Below are positions 58,927 through 64,000 of a stretch of DNA of 64,000 nt, in pieces. Under the pieces are notes generated by a model. It saw only the letters and a list, made by a program, of their open reading frames with translations, was not told where the DNA came from and made no database searches. The stretch lies in the NCBI GenBank assembly GCA_023394875.1, contig JAEXAB010000001.1, positions 452,567 to 516,566 on the forward strand. The letters run 5' to 3'. Position numbers and translations under genes: made by a program. The stretch is from Bacillota bacterium (GTDB taxonomy: Bacteria; Bacillota; Clostridia; Christensenellales; DTU072). How positions within the stretch are numbered: the stretch's first letter is position 1; every line of letters begins with the position of its first letter.

Positions 58927-59892
58927 TCACTTTTTCGTCCTTTTTGAGTAAAAATACAGCATAGCCCCGCCCACTGCAGCCAAAACAACGCTAATAATAA
59001 TCGCGTAGTAAAAACCTGCGGGATTAAAGTACAGCGGAATAACGTTAAAGTTCATTCCGAAGAACGATGCGATAATCGTCGGTATGGAAAGAACGATGGT
59101 TATAATGGCTAAAGCCTTCATAACAACGTTGAGGTTGTTGGAAATAACCGAAGCGAAGGTTTCTGCCATGGCGGACAAAATCTGACGGAAAATCGAACAC
59201 ATTTCCAAGGCTTGGTTGTTTTCAATCAGCACGTCTTCCATTAATTCGAAGTCGTCTTCGTACTTTTTATATTCGGGTAATCTTGATAGCTTGACCAACA
59301 CGTTTTTGTTTGCGCTAAGGGACGTTGAAAAATAAACCAAAGTTTTGTTAAGTTCCATTAATTCAAACAGTTCTTTATTTTTTTGGGATGCGTGGAGCAC
59401 ACGTTCCATTCTCTTGGTTTGGGCGTCTATCTTTTTCAGACAAGTAATATAACTTGAGGATAAGCGGTACAAAATCTGCAAAGCCAAACGGATATGTTTG
59501 TGTGGTTCTATCTTTTTTATAAGTTGCAAAGTTGTGTCGATAAGAGTGGTTTTTTCGGAACACATCGTAATAAAAAAGTCGCTGTTATATACGATAAAGA
59601 AAGGTATGGTGGTATAGTTTTCCTTTCCGTTAGCACCTATTTCTATGCAAGGAGTATCCAAAATAAGCAAAGTTCCGCTTTCGTCAAACTCACAGCGGGC
59701 GCTTTCTTCTTCATCCAATGCGGGCAAAAGAAGGTCTAACTCAATGCCGGTCTTTGCCGATACTTTTACCAGCTCTTCCTGCGTCGGATCAACCATGTTC
59801 ATCCACATGTTTTTTTCGAATCGCTCAACGATATTTAATTGGTCGGTATAGGATATGAGCTTTTTTTCTTCTTCTTTATATAGAGTAATCAT
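58927..59892 (-). CDS. corA: CorA-family Mg2+/Co2+ channel
   Basis: A 321-residue CorA-type magnesium channel. A large cytosolic N-terminal domain is followed by two C-terminal membrane helices with the GMN motif between them (FFGMNFNVIPLYF near residue 280). The final tail YSKRTKK is basic and cytosolic. The length is near the family's usual 315. The start is well supported by GGGAGG 5 bases upstream. It is monocistronic, with its own terminator. Specificity for Mg2+ versus Co2+ or Ni2+ is inferred from the family. Confidence 0.92.
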   Translation of the reverse strand: MITLYKEEEKKLISYTDQLNIVERFEKNMWMNMVDPTQEELVKVSAKTGIELDLLLPALDEEESARCEFDESGTLLILDTPCIEIGANGKENYTTIPFFIVYNSDFFITMCSEKTTLIDTTLQLIKKIEPHKHIRLALQILYRLSSSYITCLKKIDAQTKRMERVLHASQKNKELFELMELNKTLVYFSTSLSANKNVLVKLSRLPEYKKYEDDFELMEDVLIENNQALEMCSIFRQILSAMAETFASVISNNLNVVMKALAIITIVLSIPTIIASFFGMNFNVIPLYFNPAGFYYAIIISVVLAAVGGAMLYFYSKRTKK

Positions 59893-60013
59893 ACTTACCT
59901 CCCATTAGATTTACACTAAAAATCTTACTATATCTCCGTTAAAAAGTCAAGTCATTTTTCCCCTGACCGCTTTCGGCAAAAACGGTTGCAAAAGTAAAAC
60001 TTTTACTATATTT

Positions 60014-60862
60014 TCAAACCCTTCCGCCCCACATAAAATAACTCCATCTGGTAGCGCTTATTTCTTCTATACAGGCATAATCGGAAGCGGTATGCAGTAT
60101 GTAATTATTGCCAAGATATAGACCTACGTGCCCTACTCTTTCTATCCCTGTCAGGTTCTTTCTGGAAGAATTGGTAAAGAACATAAGATCCCCTCTTTGT
60201 AGGCTGGCTCTGTCTAGTTTTCTTACTTGAGCGGCCTGTTCTCTGGAAGTTACTCCCAACAAGGTTTTGTCGGTTTTATAGAATATGTATTGCATCAAAG
60301 CCGAACAATCATACTTACCTTCCACAAAAGCGGTATTCAATATGCCGTTGCCCCAATGATATCGTTGACTTCCCCACACGTAAGGATAGCCTAATAACTT
60401 TTTACCTTCTTCAATAACTTTTTCTATTCTGTCCTCTCCCTTAGAAAACTGCAAAACTTCGCAATATTTTGCCGAAACATACCCTCTTTTTTCTTTATAT
60501 ACCGTGGTATACCAGCCGTTTTCTTCTCCCATAAAAGCCACAAGGTCCCCTTTATCCAAGCTGCCGATAACGCTGGAAGTAGAATTCGGCGCGCTGCGGA
60601 CGCTTAAACCAGATATACTAGCTTTCAACAAAATATCCACCCTGGAAAACAAATCGGTAGTTTCTTCTTCGCTATTATCCGCGCCGACTTCCGCCGTATT
60701 TTCGGTATTATTTAAGATTTCTTCTTCAAATTCTAATAAAGTTTCCTTTTCGGCGGCGTTTGATTTATTGTCGTTGCTATCGGCATCAAAAGAACATGCC
60801 GAAAAAGTTACTGTAAAAGCAATAACCAATAACGCTATAAGAAAAATAACAATCCTTTTCAT
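60014..60862 (-). CDS. SH3-NlpC/P60 cell-wall peptidase, lipoprotein
   Basis: A 282-residue exported peptidoglycan hydrolase. The signal peptide (MKRIVIFLIALLVIAFTVTFSAC) ends in a lipobox-like Cys near residue 24. A bacterial SH3 domain follows (about 80-135, GLSVRSAPNSTSSVIGSLDKGD). The C-terminal NlpC/P60 catalytic domain has Cys in YDCSALMQY near 184, His in RVGHVGLYLG near 245 and a third polar residue downstream (YILHTAS). It probably cuts D-Glu-diamino-acid bonds in stem peptides. The ATG at 60862 with GGTGAGG upstream is preferred to the GTG two codons earlier. No paired gene is seen. Confidence 0.88.
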   Translation of the reverse strand: MKRIVIFLIALLVIAFTVTFSACSFDADSNDNKSNAAEKETLLEFEEEILNNTENTAEVGADNSEEETTDLFSRVDILLKASISGLSVRSAPNSTSSVIGSLDKGDLVAFMGEENGWYTTVYKEKRGYVSAKYCEVLQFSKGEDRIEKVIEEGKKLLGYPYVWGSQRYHWGNGILNTAFVEGKYDCSALMQYIFYKTDKTLLGVTSREQAAQVRKLDRASLQRGDLMFFTNSSRKNLTGIERVGHVGLYLGNNYILHTASDYACIEEISATRWSYFMWGGRV

Positions 60863-60999
60863 ATTCACCTCACCTGCGGCATTATACCATAATGTTAGGG
60901 CGGTAAAACTGTTAAATTTTTCCTATCTGCTTTGTTTGTGGCTGTTTCCTGAAAATTAACGCAAAATCAATCAAAATCGCCGATTAAAAATCTAAAATT

Positions 61000-61551
61000 C
61001 TATTGTTCTTTATAAAAAATATCCTTATCTGTTATTATCATATCCATAGGAATATCATGTGGGAAAGTAATAAATTCTCCTTCCTGCTCACAAAACGCCA
61101 AGCCTAGCTTGAAGCTTTTTTCTTTCTCCAAAAATCTGTCATAATACCCTTTGCCGTGCCCCAGTCTGTTGCATTTTTTATCAAACGCCACCATTGGCAC
61201 GATTATTAGGTCTACGCCGCTTATTTCATCTCCGAAAATAGGTTCTTTTATCCCGAATTTACCTGTCTTAAAAACGGTATTTTTGTCAACGGAAAGGAAT
61301 TTTATAGTATCGGAAGTAACAGGCAAGCCCACTTGTTTTTTCCTTTCTATAGCGTCCTCAATTATTTTCTTGGTGTCGACCTCATTTTCTGAGGAAAAAT
61401 AGCAAAGTACCTTTTTTGCGTTGATATATTGCGGACAACTTATTATTTTTTCAAAAATAATTTTACCAGCCTCAACTTTATCTTTTTTTTCGGAAAGAAG
61501 GTCATATATTTTTTTTCTTAAGCTGTTATTTTTCTCTTTTCCGTTCTGCAT
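61000..61551 (-). CDS. 5-formyltetrahydrofolate cyclo-ligase
   Basis: A 183-residue enzyme converting 5-formyl-THF to 5,10-methenyl-THF with ATP, keeping the folate pool usable. The N-terminus (SLRKKIYDLL) and the conserved FDKKCNRLGHGKGYYDRFL near residue 140 with the ATP-binding GHGKGYYDR motif identify it. VDLIIVPMVAFD precedes it. The start has TTAGGAGC upstream. It is monocistronic. Confidence 0.92.
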   Translation of the reverse strand: MQNGKEKNNSLRKKIYDLLSEKKDKVEAGKIIFEKIISCPQYINAKKVLCYFSSENEVDTKKIIEDAIERKKQVGLPVTSDTIKFLSVDKNTVFKTGKFGIKEPIFGDEISGVDLIIVPMVAFDKKCNRLGHGKGYYDRFLEKEKSFKLGLAFCEQEGEFITFPHDIPMDMIITDKDIFYKEQ

Positions 61552-61840
61552 TGTCCGCTCCTAAACTATAATATCAGTATACAGCATAATCTTAAGAGCG
61601 GCAACGTTTGGTTTATTAAAAAGTTGAATAAATTGTTTCTTGACTTTATGGGTATTTGCTGTTAATATAATACCGTTAGGGGCAACTTGTTGCGCGCAAT
61701 TTATAAAATTTACAGTAAAAATAGAATAATTTGTTGAAAAATGTAACAAAAGCTGCTAAGCATCTCCCTATCCTTGGCACCAAGTCAAATTTTTTACTCT
61801 TGACTGCCATTTTGTTATTAAATATTGAGGTTATTGCACA
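61552..61840. other. Intergenic stretch with candidate promoters of the next gene
   Basis: TTGACT (61640-61645) pairs with TAATAT (61663-61668) at 17 bp. A second TTGACT (61800-61805) pairs with TATTGA (61823-61828), but that start would exclude the GAGG RBS. The first would give a leader of about 170 bases, with a small hairpin CTTGG/CCAAG near 61775. No gene is seen. Confidence 0.4.
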
Positions 61841-62911
61841 ATGAGAACAAAATCCCATTCTAATTCTTCGCCGAAAAAGAAGCTTTCAAAAAAAGCAAAA
61901 ATTCTGATAATAGTATTATCTTGCGTTATGGTTGTGGTATTATCGGGCGCGGGAGTGCTGATTTATTTTCAAAATCAAGGCGACCCCAATTACGTTCCAC
62001 CCGAACAAAACCGACATAAATTTAATGGTTTGCTAATACGCCCCGAATATTCGGGCAGCGTAAATTCGGAAATTCCCACCGAAGAAGGGGCTTTGAAGGA
62101 TTATGCTTATTATTTGTATGCTCTAGCCGCCGAAAACGCCAAAAACTGCCCGCAAATGTTGGCTTTCAGCAACTGCTCCACCTCTTTTTCGGTGCTAAAA
62201 ATAGTTAACTATATAGATTTGGATATTGTTCTTATAAAAAATCAAGAGGACTTTTTCCGCATAGACTACCGTCTTAATAATAATGTTCCTTTCTTAAAAT
62301 TAAAGAGCTTTGCCAAGCAGATTAACGACAGTTTGGATTTGGTAATAACCGAAAGATACTACGCCAATACTTCTATGGAAAAAATGCTCTACCAAAAGGT
62401 GAAAAACGCCTATTTGGAAAATAATCTTCCTAAAGCGGACTGGGAGTTAAAGGATTATCCCATTACCGAAAAAGAAATGCCCAAAGAAGTTTATTCTTCT
62501 GCTCAAGAAGGCGCTTTTTCCTTAGTTGGATATACCGTTAAGCCCGAAACCATCAAAACCGCCGCGGTAAGCTACGACAAAAAGGGTAAGTTTTATACCG
62601 TTGATATTGTTTTTGATTGTGAAAACCCCGAACTGACCGAAAAAATAATAGACCTTATCCGCACCGGCGCGAGCGACCCTAATGCAAACTACAACGAAAT
62701 GAAAATGACTTTTACAGTATGGGATAACGGCTATTTAAGGAGTCTATCCAGCTACGAAACCTGGTCGGCTGCAGCCTTGGGGGTATCAACCTTAGCTTTT
62801 GAGTCGGTTTTCGATTATAACTGGATGATAAGCTATTCCAGTACCGATTGCGACCTAAACTCCTATCCCGATTATCTTCTTATGAAAGAGCAAATTGCTG
62901 CCGATAAATAA
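61841..62911 (+). CDS. Membrane-anchored protein of unknown function
   Basis: A 356-residue protein that I do not recognise. A basic N-terminus (KSHSNSSPKKKLSKKAK) leads into one membrane helix (ILIIVLSCVMVVVLSGAGVLIYF, about residues 22-44), placing the rest outside. The extracytoplasmic part is mixed alpha/beta, with a middle helical region and a C-terminal domain (SYDKKGKFYTVDIVFDC, MTFTVWDNGYLRSL). There is no lipobox or sortase signal. The GAGG is 10 bases before the ATG. Confidence 0.68.
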   Translation: MRTKSHSNSSPKKKLSKKAKILIIVLSCVMVVVLSGAGVLIYFQNQGDPNYVPPEQNRHKFNGLLIRPEYSGSVNSEIPTEEGALKDYAYYLYALAAENAKNCPQMLAFSNCSTSFSVLKIVNYIDLDIVLIKNQEDFFRIDYRLNNNVPFLKLKSFAKQINDSLDLVITERYYANTSMEKMLYQKVKNAYLENNLPKADWELKDYPITEKEMPKEVYSSAQEGAFSLVGYTVKPETIKTAAVSYDKKGKFYTVDIVFDCENPELTEKIIDLIRTGASDPNANYNEMKMTFTVWDNGYLRSLSSYETWSAAALGVSTLAFESVFDYNWMISYSSTDCDLNSYPDYLLMKEQIAADK

Positions 62912-62957
62912 TTTTTTAATTTTGTAATATACTATCTCCGTTATTATGGAGGTAAAA

Positions 62958-63179
62958 TTGGAAACACAGAAAGATTATTTTGGGTTAAACAGGTTCTTTA
63001 GCATAATTTTAGCGATAATACCGGTCACTTCTTGGCTACTTGGCGCATTGACGCGCTTTAAGGAAGGCGACGTTGTAGCGGGCATTCTGCGCCTTGTCTT
63101 AGGTTGGAACATCATTTGGATTATCGATATGTTCTTAATGATATTTACCGGCAAGATTATGCGACTTATCAAATGCTAA
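62958..63179 (+). CDS. Small TM2-like two-helix membrane protein
   Basis: A 73-residue membrane protein with two helices (FFSIILAIIPVTSWLLGALTRF and LRLVLGWNIIWIIDMFLMIFTG) joined by a short loop, resembling TM2-type small proteins. The TTG at 62958 is preferred as start because GGAGG (62948-62952) is 5 bases ahead; the ATG at 62946 overlaps the RBS. The function is unknown. It follows the membrane protein at 61841 by 46 bases. Confidence 0.65.
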   Translation: METQKDYFGLNRFFSIILAIIPVTSWLLGALTRFKEGDVVAGILRLVLGWNIIWIIDMFLMIFTGKIMRLIKC

Positions 63180-63299
63180 TTAAGCTTATATAGAGAAGGG
63201 TTACGATAAGTAGCTCTTTTTTATTGTCAAAAAACATATCCTATATCGACTATATCCCTATTTTGCACACAACGTATAAGGAATTAAATATATATATTC

Positions 63300-63785
63300 A
63301 TGCGAATAATAGAATATAATCGTCAAAAAGTTCTTGAATATGCAAAAACTTGGGCATTAAAAAGGAATCCTAATTATTATAATTTTAGCAATAACGGCGG
63401 GGATTGTACTAATTTTGCATCTCAATGCGTCTTTGCCGGTTGCGGCATTATGAATTATACCCCCATAATGGGTTGGTATTATATCAATTCCGAAAAGCGG
63501 ACGGCAGCCTGGACGGGTGTGGATTTTTTCTACAATTTTATGACCAAAAATAAAGGAATAGGCCCGTTTGCTAAGGATGTAGCAATAGACCATGTACAAA
63601 TAGGGGATATAGTTCAGTTGGAAGATTCTTTGCAAAACTATTATCATTCCCTTGTGGTTACTAAAATTGACAGTGAAGGAATTTATGTGTCTGCGCATGA
63701 TTTTGATGCCTATAATAGACCGCTAAGAAGTTATTCTTATTATGCGCTACGTTGTTTACATATAGTTGGAGCGAGAGAGGTTTAG
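63300..63785 (+). CDS. Putative amidase-domain (Amidase_6) protein
   Basis: A 161-residue protein matching the putative amidase domain seen in Gram-positive cell-wall and spore-associated proteins. The catalytic-type Cys lies in NNGGDCTNFASQCVFAG near residue 38, and a His is found in NYYHSLVVTK near 117 with an Asp further on. The family is thought to act on peptidoglycan or glycans, but its exact activity is not established. It has no signal peptide, which is unusual. The ATG is reached from AAGGAATT upstream. Confidence 0.75.
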   Translation: MRIIEYNRQKVLEYAKTWALKRNPNYYNFSNNGGDCTNFASQCVFAGCGIMNYTPIMGWYYINSEKRTAAWTGVDFFYNFMTKNKGIGPFAKDVAIDHVQIGDIVQLEDSLQNYYHSLVVTKIDSEGIYVSAHDFDAYNRPLRSYSYYALRCLHIVGAREV

Positions 63786-63814
63786 TAAGAAAAGTAAAGG
63801 GCGTTATATGATGT

Positions 63815-63975
63815 TATGGTTAACAGCCTCCATATTTAGTGACATGCTGTCCGATTTGAACGGACGTACCAATCGTCGAGCATAGCTCTCCCCGACAGTC
63901 GCTTTCGGAAGCATACTATGCTTCCTCTTAATTACTCTGTAATTACCGCTCCGTCCCTAGCGGTTAACAGCCGCC
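63815..63975. other. Hairpin-rich tRNA-like stretch at the window edge
   Basis: In plus order there are stems TATGG/CCATA (63815-63834), GTCCG/CGGAC with a TTCAAAT-type loop on the minus strand (63849-63865), GTCG/CGAC, a near-perfect GGAAGCATA/TATGCTTCC (63907-63925), TAATTAC/GTAATTA, ACCGCT/AGCGGT, and GCGG-TTAACAG-CCGC (63960-63974). The last, on the minus strand, is a perfect anticodon arm with loop CTGTTAA (anticodon GTT, Asn), while the 63849-63865 stem is a perfect T-arm. GGTTAACAGCC is directly repeated at 63818 and 63962. No full cloverleaf fits, and the window may cut the element. Confidence 0.4.
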
Positions 63976-64000
63976 ATTCGAAGTTAGTTTATCGCTTTGA

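Noticed and set aside
63815..63975. Calling the edge element tRNA-Asn
   Set aside because: The anticodon and T arms are 95 bases apart and acceptor pairing is weak or beyond the window.

Overview
The window is an AT-rich, low-GC Gram-positive chromosome segment. A Clostridia-like host, probably an uncultured anaerobe, is inferred from AGGAGG-type ribosome binding sites, TTGACA/TATAAT promoters with 17-bp spacers, a recA-cinA-rimO-ftsK-M16 block, a tilS-hpt pair, a tungsten-type aldehyde oxidoreductase with its own polyferredoxin, PadR/HAAS/DUF4097 genes and DegV proteins. No rRNA gene, CRISPR array or transposase was found. Species cannot be named from the sequence alone.

Left end (1-3383): an arsenic resistance block (ACR3 efflux pump cut by the window edge, an arsenate reductase split by a frameshift, and a Cys-rich DUF2703 protein) ends at a terminator. 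A hairpin-rich, tRNA-like stretch and a PD-(D/E)XK nuclease-family protein follow. Base composition and gene content make this look like acquired DNA next to native sequence.

Metabolic and transport block (3384-14505): a glutaredoxin-like protein and a VOC protein, the AOR plus ferredoxin operon with a palindromic operator, a lipoprotein, a flavodoxin-fold oxidoreductase, a type III CoA-transferase, a CopA ATPase with a fused C-terminal CopZ-like domain, and a GPH sugar symporter with an unrecognised partner protein.

Core block (14511-21583, minus strand): one promoter drives M16 peptidase, ftsK, rimO, a CinA lacking its N-terminal domain, and recA. Divergent from it is an envelope-sensing unit (21639-26516): PadR with its own operator, HAAS/DUF1700, DUF4097 and a large fused ABC transporter.

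Middle (26531-43538): NhaC antiporter, a 1,595-residue MBG-repeat surface protein, a CDF metal exporter, pyridoxal kinase, hemolysin III, GNAT, an O-antigen-ligase-like protein, a GH127 arabinofuranosidase with a small AraC regulator, and glycerol dehydrogenase plus fused dihydroxyacetone kinase, which together move glycerol into glycolysis.

Right part (43584-64000): tilS-hpt-cca-HD (tRNA and purine functions, with an apparently leaderless tilS), YhhN, a cell-wall-anchored-like protein, a strikingly short AlaRS, archaeal-type phosphoglycerate mutase, a MarR-DegV-acyltransferase operon suggesting fatty-acid handling, glycerate kinase, an amidohydrolase, an RlmI-like methyltransferase, CorA, an SH3-NlpC/P60 hydrolase, 5-formyl-THF cyclo-ligase, small membrane proteins and an amidase-domain protein. 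Two parS-like sites 1.5 kb apart hint that the region may lie on the origin side of the chromosome. The window ends in another hairpin-rich stretch.
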